DNA of 64,000 nt from Chitinophaga jiangningensis (GCF_900142605.1 NZ_FRBL01000002.1:186001-250000); one strand, 5' to 3'; shown: positions 9,077 to 17,729, counted from the stretch's first letter. The notes: generated from the letters alone by a model not told the origin. Translations and numbers: made by a program.

Positions 9077-9543
9077 GTACGTCAATTTACTACGCAGCAC
9101 TGGTGTTGCATGTAGTCGGCATTACCCTTATGGCCGGCACTTCCTTCATTGACTTCATTGTTTTTCGAGCTTTCAACAAAACTTATCCGGAGGATTTAAA
9201 CCAAAGCGAGGTACTGGTGAAATTCCTTAACCGGCTGCAACGTTTCCTGGGTATCGGAATGGGATTGATATTGCTGTCGGGTATAACCATGATGGCGAAA
9301 ATGCATCAGGTATGGGGGGCGCAGCTATGGTTTCGGATTAAGATGATTTTGTTACTGGTGGTTATATTCAATGGCCTGGGCTTGCGGCGGGTACTCGGGA
9401 AACAACTTAATCAATTATTTGCCACAGCTAATCCCGAAAATAGCCGTTGGCACCGTATTACCACCCGTTTTTACCTGGTGCAGCTAGTGCAGTTAATCCT
9501 TTTTATATTGATTTTTATCCTAAGTATTTTCAAGTTTAACTAA
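9073..9543 (+). CDS. DUF2269-like four-helix integral membrane protein
   Basis: A 156-residue protein with four strongly hydrophobic helices and a conserved-looking first helix (YYAALVLHVVGITLMAGTSF). The pattern of a His in helix 1 and a basic cytoplasmic loop (GLGLRRVLGKQLN) resembles the DUF2269 family of predicted membrane proteins. No catalytic motif is seen. It starts four bases inside the DoxX-like gene and shares its promoter. Function unknown; the pairing suggests a membrane redox or detoxification module under MarR control. Confidence 0.6.
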   Translation: MSTSIYYAALVLHVVGITLMAGTSFIDFIVFRAFNKTYPEDLNQSEVLVKFLNRLQRFLGIGMGLILLSGITMMAKMHQVWGAQLWFRIKMILLLVVIFNGLGLRRVLGKQLNQLFATANPENSRWHRITTRFYLVQLVQLILFILIFILSIFKFN

Positions 9544-9570
9544 GTATTTTTTAGGGAGAGAATGAATTTC

Positions 9571-9816
9571 TCAAATGATAAACCCTGCGGTTACGTAGCA
9601 TCCTATCACTAACCAGGATTGGAATACCATGATCCGGTGATTCACACTTCCGAAGTTCTTAGCCCAGAAAGCGATCAGGTGCAGCAGGCAGGAAACAAGG
9701 AGACAGAACCGGCCTATCCATGGATTGACGGGCGTACCGGAAAAATGGATCACCAGCAAGGTGCCTGCAAGGAAGAGCAGGAAAAGGAGGATATTAAAGA
9801 GAAATTGTTTTCGCAT
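9571..9816 (-). CDS. Small three-helix membrane protein of unknown function
   Basis: An 81-residue product with three hydrophobic segments (residues 5-23, 33-50, 62-80) separated by short polar turns. The clean alternation of hydrophobic and polar stretches on the minus strand makes it a credible gene; the opposite-strand frame is highly polar and looks like a shadow. It is convergent with the DUF2269-like gene, 27 bases away. No family recognised. Confidence 0.5.
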   Translation of the reverse strand: MRKQFLFNILLFLLFLAGTLLVIHFSGTPVNPWIGRFCLLVSCLLHLIAFWAKNFGSVNHRIMVFQSWLVIGCYVTAGFII

Positions 9817-9945
9817 GGGTGGCGAAGGTAGGTTTTTTTTAGGTTAGAACGACGCCGATACCCGGTATCAACATTTAAATAAACAATTAAAAATCAACAT
9901 TTTACCACTCGCATTTACCTCATTCTGAATGTTGGTTATTTTATG

Positions 9946-9953
9946 TATTTTTG
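9946..9953 (+). promoter_or_regulatory. Candidate -7 box five bases before the start codon
   Basis: TATTTTTG matches the Bacteroidota -7 consensus TAnnTTTG and ends five bases before the ATG at 9959, so the transcript may be leaderless. No convincing -33 element was found. Confidence 0.45.
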
Positions 9954-9958
9954 CACAA

Positions 9959-10630
9959 ATGTTAGATAATGATACCAGAAGCAAACTTAAAAATATCATT
10001 GACGGAATTGTCATTGAGGGGACAACAGATACTTGCACAACAACCAGAAATCACCTTTGCACAAGCTTTAGCACAAGTACAACGGTTAAAAGAAATTTCG
10101 AAAGTAAAGCAATCACAAAAGAAGAACAGGCCGAATTCTTAGTAAAATATGCCACAAAAAACAACCTCCTATTAGAACATATTCCCCAAAATGCCATTTA
10201 TCTAGCAAGGGGTGGCGAATCCAAAGTTTATTTCATTAATAGCCCTAAAAGCGTAATAAAAATTAACGATGCTATATATTACGCAACATGGCTGGAATTT
10301 TTTAACAGTGTAGTAATACATAACTTGCTTTTCCCAAGCACAACCTATGAGTTTTTGGGATTTTTAATATTGGAAGATTCTCTTTCCGCTGTATTAAAGC
10401 AGCCCTTCATAATTTCCGACTGTCCAGTTGATCTCGAAGATGTTAAGAAACTATTAGCATACAATGGTTTTGAAAATACGTACAGAAGAGGCACTCCAAC
10501 CAACAACTATTACAACAAGGAATTAGGCTTAATCCTTGAGGATATTCATGATGAAAATGTAATCTCTAATACGCAAAATTTGTTTTTTATTGATACCGTA
10601 TTTTATACTGCCTTTCAAGAACAAATGTAG
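9959..10630 (+). CDS. Kinase-like protein resembling polyvalent-protein kinase domains
   Basis: The 223-residue product begins MLDNDTRSKLKNIIDG; an upstream Met in frame is disfavoured because the -7 box lies between. The centre (YLARGGESKVYFI, then SVIKINDA) looks like a kinase glycine-rich loop and phosphate-binding Lys. The C-terminal half has LEDIHDENV and LFFIDTVF, matching the catalytic-loop H-x-D/E-x-N and metal-binding Asp. This is reminiscent of the serine/threonine/tyrosine kinase domain described in polyvalent proteins of phages and conjugative elements. I recall close relatives as common stand-alone proteins in Bacteroidota genomes. Substrate unknown. Its local composition is more AT-rich than the flanks, consistent with acquisition. 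Confidence 0.55.
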   Translation: MLDNDTRSKLKNIIDGIVIEGTTDTCTTTRNHLCTSFSTSTTVKRNFESKAITKEEQAEFLVKYATKNNLLLEHIPQNAIYLARGGESKVYFINSPKSVIKINDAIYYATWLEFFNSVVIHNLLFPSTTYEFLGFLILEDSLSAVLKQPFIISDCPVDLEDVKKLLAYNGFENTYRRGTPTNNYYNKELGLILEDIHDENVISNTQNLFFIDTVFYTAFQEQM

Positions 10631-10842
10631 TATGCCGGCAATTTTCAGGTCCAAATAATTTCATCTTCAAGATCACTTACAGAAAAACCCTCCATGAGTA
10701 ATATCCGTATCAATGAGTTATTTGATAAAAGCCTTTAAGGTCGTATCTCGCTCCATTTATCTACAGTTAATTTAGTTCCTACTAAGAATCCTCAAATTAT
10801 GTTTTACCCACGAAAACAGCATCTTAACTCAAAACATTCAAA

Positions 10843-10895
10843 TAAATTTGTGTAACTCAAAAGTTACACTTAAATTTGAGTAACCTAAAAGTTAC
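10843..10895 (+). promoter_or_regulatory. Duplicated promoter-operator unit for the ArsR operon
   Basis: Two 25-bp units (10843-10867 and 10871-10895) are direct repeats with a 28-bp period. Each holds a perfect -7 box TAAATTTG followed at once by an inverted repeat GTAAC(T/C)-n4-AGTTAC. The second ends five bases before the start at 10901. This fits autoregulation by the ArsR protein encoded in the operon. Confidence 0.65.
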
Positions 10896-10900
10896 ATATC

Positions 10901-11332
10901 ATGAATAGTATCCAACATACTTACTTTTATCAGCAAGCACCCGCAGCCGTATGGGCTTACCTTACAGAATCCGAGTTACTGGCTCAATGGTTGATGCCAA
11001 ACGACTTTCGCGCTGAGATCGGGCATGAATTCACCTTCCGCACCCGTCCAATGCCGGCATTTGATTTTGATGGCATCGTATATTGTAAGGTATTGGAAAT
11101 AGAGCCTAACAAACGATTAACATACAGCTGGAAAGGAGGTCCCCGCCCCGGTGAGATTACGTTAGACACATTAGTGGAATGGGAACTTCATGAAAAGGAA
11201 AAAGGTACGGAACTGAAACTACGCCATACTGGCTTCCAGGATAAAAATGCTTTGATTTTCGGCATCATGGACAGCGGATGGCTGAAAAACATGGGCGAAA
11301 TTGCCACTTTACTGCACAAAGAGACCGTATGA
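10901..11332 (+). CDS. SRPBCC/AHSA1 domain protein
   Basis: A 143-residue single-domain protein of the START/Bet v1-like superfamily. The N-terminal pattern YFYQQAPAAVWAYLTESELLAQWLMP is the typical helix-grip opening of AHSA1 proteins, and the C-terminal helix includes GIMDSGWLKNMGEIATLL. Such proteins bind hydrophobic ligands in the cytoplasm; many are paired with ArsR regulators, as here. It is the first gene of a three-gene operon and overlaps the ArsR start by four bases. Ligand unknown. Confidence 0.88.
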   Translation: MNSIQHTYFYQQAPAAVWAYLTESELLAQWLMPNDFRAEIGHEFTFRTRPMPAFDFDGIVYCKVLEIEPNKRLTYSWKGGPRPGEITLDTLVEWELHEKEKGTELKLRHTGFQDKNALIFGIMDSGWLKNMGEIATLLHKETV

Positions 11333-11646
11333 CACCCGACATATTTCAAACGATAGCAGATCCCAGTCGCAGGGAGATCCTACATCTGCTATCCCGGGAA
11401 ACGCTGACCATCAACGAGCTGGCAGAAAATTTTGAGATGAGCAGGCCGGCGGTTTCCAAACATATTAAAATACTGTCACAATCCGGATTTATCACTATCC
11501 GCGATATCGGCAGGGAACGGTATTGCCTGCTAAACCAGGATGGATTTAATCAATTGCAGGAATGGATAGCCTATTTTGATAAATTTTGGCAGAATAAGCT
11601 CCGGAAACTAGAAACTGTTCTCAACAACAAATCTAATAACGCTTAA
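11329..11646 (+). CDS. ArsR family winged-helix repressor
   Basis: A 105-residue protein starting at MTPDIFQTIADPSRREILHL, the signature of the SRPBCC-associated ArsR subgroup. The recognition helix lies in FEMSRPAVSKHIKILSQSGF. No CxC metal-binding pair is present, so it is not a classic arsenic or zinc sensor. The start overlaps the stop of the upstream SRPBCC gene (ATGA). It probably binds the two inverted repeats at 10852-10867 and 10880-10895, closing a negative feedback loop. Confidence 0.92.
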   Translation: MTPDIFQTIADPSRREILHLLSRETLTINELAENFEMSRPAVSKHIKILSQSGFITIRDIGRERYCLLNQDGFNQLQEWIAYFDKFWQNKLRKLETVLNNKSNNA

Positions 11647-11657
11647 ACCTTAACAAA

Positions 11658-12113
11658 ATGAAAACCAATGACTACAGCTGTAGCTTTACAGTTGAACAAC
11701 CCTCCCATGCCATATTCCAGGCCATATGCCAGGTTAACAGGTGGTGGGCTACTAACGTTGTCGGCAATACGCAAGCGTTGGACGAACCTTTTACGGTAAA
11801 TTTATCATGCGATACCTGGGTAACCTTTCGGGTAGCCGTTTTCGCTCCTGACTGGCACATTGCATGGCTGGTAACTGATTGCCATCTGCCATGGCTCAGC
11901 AACCAATCAGAATGGAACCATACCACTCTCCATTTTTATATCACGCCAACGCTGAATGGAAATAAACTGACAGTAATCCATCAGGGATTGTCACCCGACC
12001 TGGAATGCTACGACCGTTGCGAACAAGGCTGGAATAACTTCGCCGGCAAAAGCCTGTCTAAACTTATTACCACCGGCCATGGCATGCCTGATACTTTCAA
12101 GGCGAAAGTTTAA
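11658..12113 (+). CDS. Second SRPBCC-fold protein
   Basis: A 151-residue protein with the same helix-grip pattern as the first gene (FTVEQPSHAIFQAICQVNRWW, then a WNNFAGKSLSKLITTG C-terminal helix). It lies 11 bases after ArsR and closes the operon. The two SRPBCC proteins are clearly divergent and may bind related hydrophobic ligands or form a pair. No catalytic residues can be named from the sequence alone. Confidence 0.82.
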   Translation: MKTNDYSCSFTVEQPSHAIFQAICQVNRWWATNVVGNTQALDEPFTVNLSCDTWVTFRVAVFAPDWHIAWLVTDCHLPWLSNQSEWNHTTLHFYITPTLNGNKLTVIHQGLSPDLECYDRCEQGWNNFAGKSLSKLITTGHGMPDTFKAKV

Positions 12114-12152
12114 ATGCTGATTTGTGGCAAGCTGCAGCTGAACAGAATTACT

Positions 12153-12160
12153 TAGTTTTG
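12153..12160 (+). promoter_or_regulatory. Candidate -7 box for the ANT(6)-like gene
   Basis: TAGTTTTG fits TAnnTTTG and ends five bases before the ATG at 12166, the same spacing as for the gene at 9959; a leaderless mRNA is possible. Confidence 0.45.
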
Positions 12161-12165
12161 TTCAC

Positions 12166-13038
12166 ATGAATACCAGAGACCAAAAACTGGCACAAGTAAC
12201 TGCCTGGGCTTCCGCCAATCCCGACATCCGGGCCATGCTCCTCACTAGCTCCTTGGTTAACCCGCATGCCCCCGTGGACGAATTCAGCGACCTGGATATA
12301 GAACTAATCTGTTCGGACGTAGCCAAATATATCAGCAACAATTCCTGGCTGCAGCGTTTCGGCGCTATCATAGCAACTGTAGAAGAGGGTGAAGAGGTAT
12401 TTGAAGGCCGCCATGCAATGAAAATGGTATTGTACGAGGATCATGTGAAAATAGATTTTAAACTCTATAGTGTACCACATTTCCTGGAAGATGCCTCTGG
12501 TAATGAGCTGCCGGAAGATTGGGATATTGGCTATCAGGTGATCTTCGACAAAGACAACATTACTGCACTTCTGCAGCCTCCCTCCTATGCACCTGCATTT
12601 ATCCACCAGCCTACCGGATCTCGGTTTTCCCAAGTGCTCAACGATGCCTGGTGGGACATGACCTACGTTGCAAAATGCCTCGCACGACAAGATATCTTTT
12701 ATGCAAAGTTTATGTCGGAAGATATGATGCGCACCAATTACCTTGTTCCCATCATCGAATGGTACATTGGCTGTTTACACGACTGGAAAGTAAGCACCAA
12801 CAAACATGGACGCTTATTTCCACAATACCTTCCCGGCGAGCTATGGCGTGCCATACAAAGTACTTTTTCGGGTGCGGACATCCTTGATAACTGGCGCGCA
12901 CTGTTTGCCTATGCTGACATCATTCATCAGTTGGGCACAGCCGTAGCAGACAGACTTAATTTTGTATATCCGCACGAAACTGAAACAAAAGTGCGAAAGT
13001 ACCTGCGGGAAGTCCACAAAGTCTATTCAAGAAAATAA
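12166..13038 (+). CDS. Aminoglycoside 6-adenylyltransferase-like protein (ANT(6)/AadS family)
   Basis: The 290-residue product resembles streptomycin 6-adenylyltransferases, which transfer AMP from ATP to the drug. The nucleotidyltransferase motif is visible as TSSLVNPHAPVDEFSDLDIEL, with the paired Asp residues binding metal and a third acidic site in VKIDFKLYS. The C-terminal helical region has the family-like NYLVPIIEWYIGC segment. Length agrees with the family (about 285-290). The first motif has TSS rather than the usual GSR, so activity on aminoglycosides is not assured; related chromosomal copies in soil Bacteroidota often have no proven substrate. Confidence 0.82.
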   Translation: MNTRDQKLAQVTAWASANPDIRAMLLTSSLVNPHAPVDEFSDLDIELICSDVAKYISNNSWLQRFGAIIATVEEGEEVFEGRHAMKMVLYEDHVKIDFKLYSVPHFLEDASGNELPEDWDIGYQVIFDKDNITALLQPPSYAPAFIHQPTGSRFSQVLNDAWWDMTYVAKCLARQDIFYAKFMSEDMMRTNYLVPIIEWYIGCLHDWKVSTNKHGRLFPQYLPGELWRAIQSTFSGADILDNWRALFAYADIIHQLGTAVADRLNFVYPHETETKVRKYLREVHKVYSRK

Positions 13039-13137
13039 AGAAATTGGTCTGAAAGGGCTGATTTGGTGCTAAGCCCGTGCCAGGAGGCTTTAAAGCCATA
13101 TAGCCTTTGCCAGATGCCTTAAACCTTAAAAAGCCAT

Positions 13138-14169
13138 TTATTTATTATCCAGATGACTACTCATTTCACCTCTTTCTTCGAAAATCTCCAGCTCCCTATT
13201 CACCTCTTCTAATAACTGCTTCTCAGTTGGAAGGTAAAGCTCATACTGGCTTGCAATAATTTGCTTTTGACCTTCCGGCAAAGTAAATTTTACTACTGTA
13301 TCATTTTTACTGGCACAAAGCAAGATACCTATGGTAGCGTTTTCATCTGTCAACTTTTCCATCCGGTCGAAATAATTCACATACATCTGTAATTGCCCTA
13401 TGTCCTGATGTGTGAGCTTATGTGTTTTTATTTCAATGATTACAAAACACCGTAGCAACCGATTATAGCATACCAGGTCTACATAGAACTCGTCGCCATC
13501 AAGATGAATGCGTTTCTGTCTCGCCACAAAAGAAAAACCATTACCCAGCTCCAATAGGAAATCCTGGAGGTGAGTGATAATGGCACTTTCGAGGTCGCGC
13601 TCATAATAGGAGGCTTCCCGCTTCATACCAAGGAATTCAAGCACCATTGGATCCTTAATTATCTCCTTTGCTTCCGAAGGTACTTTCTCTTTTCTTGCCA
13701 CTGCGAGCACACTTTCTTTATCGTTGCTTAGTAAAAGGCGATTGTACAAACTACTATATATCTGACGTTCTAACTGCCTTACTGTCCAATTATTTTTTAC
13801 CGTTTCAGCAATATAAAAGTCCCTTTCAGATTCATTATCAACACTTAACAACAATTTATACTGACTCCAACTCAATTGTGCACACAGTGTATGCACAATT
13901 GGAAACATACGATAAAACTGACGGTAGAGATTTATTTGTCGGACTGAGTAACCGCTACCATACTCAGGTTGAAGTTGTTCAGAAAGGTACTTGATAAGGT
14001 AAACACCATAATCAGCTCTTTCCTTCCCCTTCTGTTCTTCTTCAAATATGCGTTTGCCAATATGCCAATACATAAGCGTCCGCTGATGGTCGACAGCCCG
14101 AATGGCCATTTCCCGTGAATCAGTGATAATCGTTTTAATGTCGCTAATAAATGTTTGATTAATAATCAT
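13138..14169 (-). CDS. YhcG/DUF1016-type PD-(D/E)XK nuclease family protein
   Basis: The 343-residue protein has the two-part layout of the DUF1016/YhcG family. The N-terminal helical domain contains YWHIGKRIFEEEQKGKERADYG and GYSVRQINLYRQFYRMFP. The C-terminal PD-(D/E)XK nuclease-like domain has Asp in EFYVDLVCYN and the Glu-x-Lys pair in FVIIEIKTHK. These proteins are widespread, often next to restriction-modification genes, and have been proposed to act in phage defence or DNA processing; the target is not established. It stands alone here with a downstream gap to the adenylyltransferase gene and lies in the accessory region. Confidence 0.88.
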   Translation of the reverse strand: MIINQTFISDIKTIITDSREMAIRAVDHQRTLMYWHIGKRIFEEEQKGKERADYGVYLIKYLSEQLQPEYGSGYSVRQINLYRQFYRMFPIVHTLCAQLSWSQYKLLLSVDNESERDFYIAETVKNNWTVRQLERQIYSSLYNRLLLSNDKESVLAVARKEKVPSEAKEIIKDPMVLEFLGMKREASYYERDLESAIITHLQDFLLELGNGFSFVARQKRIHLDGDEFYVDLVCYNRLLRCFVIIEIKTHKLTHQDIGQLQMYVNYFDRMEKLTDENATIGILLCASKNDTVVKFTLPEGQKQIIASQYELYLPTEKQLLEEVNRELEIFEERGEMSSHLDNK

Positions 14170-14337
14170 GCCTTGCTTTTATCAATTTGGTTAACAAAAA
14201 AAGTCTCTACGCATGATTCAGGTTCATATGCAATTTGGGGATTCCTAAATGCAGGTTAACAATTATTAAATAGCGTTTTTCCGCATTTACTAGTTACAAA
14301 AATAATGTTTAAATTAAATTGACCTAAAAGTTTTTTT

Positions 14338-15063
14338 ATGTTTAGACACAAAGGAAAAGGAAGAACATATACTCATAACCTCAAACTGGCTTCTATCTTG
14401 TCCCTTGTTGCAGGATTGGTAAACATTACCGGCGTACTGGCAGTTGGCACCTTAACAACAAATATCACCGGGCATTTTGCATATTTCTCTGAACAGTTGT
14501 TTCTAAAAAATAGCAGAATGGCATTGATCTACTTAATATACATCCTGTTTTTTTTACTAGGGGCATTTATATCAGGGCTTATTATTGAATGGACCTCCAA
14601 CCATAAATCACACACCTCCTATATAATGCCCTTATCCATCGAGGTAATGATTATTTCTGTTATTGGTATCTCAACTAATTTATTTCCTCATAATACTTCC
14701 ATCTCTCTGATAATATCTGTGTCACTCCTTTTTGCGATGGGTCTACAAAATGCACTGGTTACACGTGTTTCCCAATCCGTGGTTAGAACGACTCATCTTA
14801 CCGGATTGTTCACAGACTTAGGAATTGAGCTGTCACAGCTATTCTTTTACCGTCAAAAAGACCAGCAGCTACAATTAAATAAAAGCATCTTTCTAAAGGT
14901 AATGATCATTGGTTGTTTCTTTATGGGATGTATTGTTGGGGGATTCACCTATCAACACTTTCAACTTAAAACGCTTTTTCTCCCCGCGGGCTGCTTACTT
15001 TTTGCATTGTGGTACGACAGCCTTCTATTTCAGTATTATCATCTAAAAAGAAAGTTAAGGTAA
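14338..15063 (+). CDS. YoaK/DUF1275 family membrane protein
   Basis: A 241-residue protein with about six transmembrane helices. The opening LVAGLVNITGVLAVGTLTTNITGHF and the later MGLQNALVTRVSQSVVRTTHLTGLFTDLG are the two pseudo-symmetric signatures of DUF1275 (YoaK). The family is thought to transport small solutes, but no substrate is known. It is monocistronic, followed by a 24-bp palindrome. Confidence 0.88.
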   Translation: MFRHKGKGRTYTHNLKLASILSLVAGLVNITGVLAVGTLTTNITGHFAYFSEQLFLKNSRMALIYLIYILFFLLGAFISGLIIEWTSNHKSHTSYIMPLSIEVMIISVIGISTNLFPHNTSISLIISVSLLFAMGLQNALVTRVSQSVVRTTHLTGLFTDLGIELSQLFFYRQKDQQLQLNKSIFLKVMIIGCFFMGCIVGGFTYQHFQLKTLFLPAGCLLFALWYDSLLFQYYHLKRKLR

Positions 15064-15081
15064 GAATGAATAAAACTACAA

Positions 15082-15105
15082 CATTCTTAAACTGGTTTAA
15101 GAATG
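15082..15105. other. Perfect 24-bp palindrome between YoaK and DoxX genes
   Basis: Two 11-base arms (15082-15092 and 15095-15105) with a two-base centre. No T-tract follows, so it may be an operator for the DoxX gene as readily as a weak terminator. The motif TAAGAATG of the right arm occurs once more just upstream (15061-15068). Confidence 0.5.
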
Positions 15106-15149
15106 CTGTACAAATTGAAAGGTAGCTTTACCCCATCAACGGAATCATC

Positions 15150-15594
15150 ATGAATAAAAAAAAGTACGCAAGGTAAGTTTCAACAACTATACCTAAGAAT
15201 AGCTTTAGCTACAGCATTATTGTCAGCAGTCGCAGACCGGCTTGGATTTTGGAGCAACCACGCCGCTTGGGGAAATTGGGAGAATTTTGAAGCATATACC
15301 CGTCAGTTGACTTTTTTCCTGCCGGTAACCATTAGCAAATTAAGCGCTTATGTGGCTACCTTCCTGGAAATAGCATTCGGCATTTTGCTGTTGGTGGGGT
15401 TTAAAACTAAAATAGTGGCTAATCTTACCGGGGTATTATTAATGATATTTGCTTTATCAATGAGCGTGTCACTGGGTATCAAATCTGCCCTTGATTACTC
15501 CGTTTGGGTAGGGAGTGCCGGAGCATTCCTCCTGGCATGCCAGTCATTTTTTCCATTTAGTGTTGATCACACGCTTAGTGCAAGTGATAAATAA
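15150..15594 (+). pseudogene. DoxX family membrane protein, frameshifted in an 8-A tract near its start
   Basis: From about 15157 onward one frame reads KKSTQGKFQQLYLRIALATALLSAVADR and continues as a typical DoxX protein (AWGNWENFEAYT, FLEIAFGILLLVGFKTK, SALDYSVWVGSAGAFLLA). That frame has no good start codon. The only well-placed ATG (15150) is one base out of phase: read directly it gives eight codons and stops. Deleting one A from the run of eight A at 15156-15163 would join them into a 147-residue protein beginning MNKKSTQGKFQQLYLR. Either this is a mutation or sequencing error, or slippage at the tract restores the frame. A TTG at 15220 would remove the first helix and is an unlikely start. 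Confidence 0.75.
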
Positions 15595-15650
15595 CAGGAT
15601 AAGGTCCGCTTTTCGCGAACCTTACATGCAGTGGATGAAAAAATACGGCT

Positions 15651-16160
15651 TTACTCCTTAACCAGATGAATTTGCACAATTTGATCAGACAGCAATTTAT
15701 GCGCTTTCAACTTAAAAGTCGATTCAAGGTTAGCATTGGTTCCAAGCTCTCCCCCGTTGCCTGTAATTACCGGAATGATGTTGAAATAGATGTCAGTTAC
15801 CAGGTTTGCGTTCAAAAATGCATTGTAGGTTTTAGTACCGCCACCGATAGCAATTGTATTAAAACCTTTTGCCTGTAGATAGGAAATGGCTTCCTGCGGA
15901 CTATTAACTACTTTATAAGCGCCCGCATGCTGTACGGTACCGGACAGTAAGACAATTTCTAAATCTGAGAGGAATCCCCTGGCAGCCTCCGGGAGTTGCT
16001 CGATGAATTCAAGGGTTTTTCTACCCAGAATCAAATTTCCTGCTTCCATAGCCACCTGGATAAAGCTGGCACTTGCTTCCTGCGGTGCATGATGATGTTT
16101 GTTTTCGGAAAGTAAAACTTTGCCGTTGGCCGATATGTTGGCTACTAATGTTATTGTCAT
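15651..16160 (-). CDS. Dihydrofolate reductase/RibD C-terminal-like protein
   Basis: A 169-residue protein of the RibD_C/DHFR-like fold. Features are the opening MTITLVANISANGKV, the LILGRKTLEFI segment in the NADPH region, and the glycine motif IAIGGGTKTYNAFL that binds the nucleotide. It differs from folate-pathway DHFR, which has a conserved active-site Asp and Trp pattern not seen here. It is divergent from the HxlR-type regulator at 16248, which probably controls it. Likely an NAD(P)H-dependent reductase with unknown substrate. Confidence 0.85.
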   Translation of the reverse strand: MTITLVANISANGKVLLSENKHHHAPQEASASFIQVAMEAGNLILGRKTLEFIEQLPEAARGFLSDLEIVLLSGTVQHAGAYKVVNSPQEAISYLQAKGFNTIAIGGGTKTYNAFLNANLVTDIYFNIIPVITGNGGELGTNANLESTFKLKAHKLLSDQIVQIHLVKE

Positions 16161-16247
16161 AATAGGTGTTTTAACCGGATGTAAAACTACAGTATACCAG
16201 TTTCATTCACCTTATTGCTTACCTTTAGGAAAGTAACTTTATCAAAC

Positions 16248-16637
16248 ATGATCTCAATCAAATTCGGCGATGAAAAGCTTTGCAGGGAAGCCAGGCTGGC
16301 ATTAAGAGATGCCATTGAGTTGCTGGGTGGCAAATGGAAGATTTGCATCCTGCAGCACCTGGAGTTTGGCACAAAACGGTTTAAAGACCTGCAGGAGAAA
16401 GTGGTAGGCATTTCTCCAAAAGTACTGGCGAAAGAACTCCTGGAATTGGAACAGAACCTGCTGATTACAAGAACGGTTAACAATACCAGACCGGTTACTG
16501 TTTCTTATTCATTAACGCCGCATGCTTATGAAGCGCAGGCAGTATATAACGCTTTGCTAAAGTTTGGGACACAACAGCGGGCAAGAGTAAAAGCGCAGCT
16601 CTCCCATAAGAGCAGTTCAGCAGAGCGTAATGTTTAG
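16248..16637 (+). CDS. HxlR family winged-helix regulator
   Basis: A 129-residue protein starting MISIKFGDEKLC. The HxlR signature is clear: LRDAIELLGGKWKICILQHL, GTKRFKDLQEKVVGISPKVLAKELLELE and the wing VSYSLTPHAYE. Members of the family respond to aldehydes, quinones or oxidants; a Cys near residue 10 (EKLCREA) is at the position used for sensing in several relatives. It is divergent from the RibD-like reductase gene and is probably its regulator. Confidence 0.9.
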   Translation: MISIKFGDEKLCREARLALRDAIELLGGKWKICILQHLEFGTKRFKDLQEKVVGISPKVLAKELLELEQNLLITRTVNNTRPVTVSYSLTPHAYEAQAVYNALLKFGTQQRARVKAQLSHKSSSAERNV

Positions 16638-16739
16638 TCAGCATTCTTCCGTGGTATTAGCGGGATTATTTTTTATACCTCCGGGATTTTAATTACGTAG
16701 CTCTGGTACCATTGTGTTGAATTGACTATTTTAGTTCAT

Positions 16740-17729
16740 ATGCAAGAAAAGACTTTTACCTATAACCACACTCCTGACGAGCTGTTTTCCAACAACGTCG
16801 TTAAAGAAGGTATTAATACCCCTGGCCTCACGGAAATGAATCTGCGATTTACCACACCGGATATGACCGGGCAAATTCAAAGCTGCTGGTTTGACGGTAT
16901 ACGCATCGGCTATTCTGAATGCCGCCTGATGCGGGATATGCATTTTGAGTGGAATTCCGACCTCGACCTGGTGACGCAATTTTTTAACCTAAGGGGCAAT
17001 ACCAGTACGGCAACGTCGGTTTACGGGGATGATTTCGCCCTTGGTAACTACCAGCACAACATATTCTACTCATCAACAAGCAGTGGTACTATCAGGAGTC
17101 ATGATACCAGCGTGGTCACGTTTATGGTGCAATACCGGCCCGAGAAATTCATTGAATTAACGAAAAATTCGAATGAGGTATTGCAGCAGTTTGGAACTTA
17201 TATTCAAACTGGCAAGCCTTGCACATTGTCGCCACGGAATTTGTATATAGATGGGTCTATAGTACAAACGATTGAACAGATGCGCAATTGCCCTTATACG
17301 GACGGCATCAAACAAATATACCTGTTCTCTAAGTGCCTCGAATTACTGGTGCTGCAGGCAGATGCCCATCATAAAACACAAATCCAGCCCAGTAGATTCC
17401 TGAAATCAGCCGCGGATAAAGAAAGTATTTTATACGCACGGGAGTATCTGCTTAACCATATGGAGGAGCCACCTACTCTTACTGACCTTGCCCGGATAGT
17501 GGGTATCAATACATTCAAGCTGAAAAACGGCTTTAAGGAAATGTTCGGCAACACAGTTTTCGGTTATCTCTCAGATAAACGACTGGAAATAGCAGCGGCA
17601 GCTATTGAAGAAAAGCGAAAAAGCATTAGTGAAATTGCGCTGGAAACGGGCTATTCATCTGTACAGCATTTTAGTAAAGCGTTTAAGAAAAAGTTTGGCA
17701 CTACGCCAAAGAATAGTAAGCGGGGGTAA
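16740..17729 (+). CDS. AraC family transcriptional regulator
   Basis: A 329-residue protein starting at MQEKTFTYNHTPDELF; a TTG 18 bases upstream is possible but poorer. The first 230 residues form a ligand-sensing region without a recognisable domain. The C-terminal double helix-turn-helix is clear: LLNHMEEPPTLTDLARIVGINTFKLKNGFKEMFG followed by ISEIALETGYSSVQHFSKAFKKKFGTTP. It has no obvious adjacent target; the HxlR and hypothetical genes flank it. It resembles PchR-type regulators of siderophore or heavy-metal functions in overall layout, but that is a weak inference. Confidence 0.9.
   Translation: MQEKTFTYNHTPDELFSNNVVKEGINTPGLTEMNLRFTTPDMTGQIQSCWFDGIRIGYSECRLMRDMHFEWNSDLDLVTQFFNLRGNTSTATSVYGDDFALGNYQHNIFYSSTSSGTIRSHDTSVVTFMVQYRPEKFIELTKNSNEVLQQFGTYIQTGKPCTLSPRNLYIDGSIVQTIEQMRNCPYTDGIKQIYLFSKCLELLVLQADAHHKTQIQPSRFLKSAADKESILYAREYLLNHMEEPPTLTDLARIVGINTFKLKNGFKEMFGNTVFGYLSDKRLEIAAAAIEEKRKSISEIALETGYSSVQHFSKAFKKKFGTTPKNSKRG

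Noticed and set aside
15220..15594. TTG at 15220 as start of the DoxX gene
   Set aside because: It cuts off the first transmembrane helix, and the upstream in-frame codons encode conserved-looking DoxX sequence.
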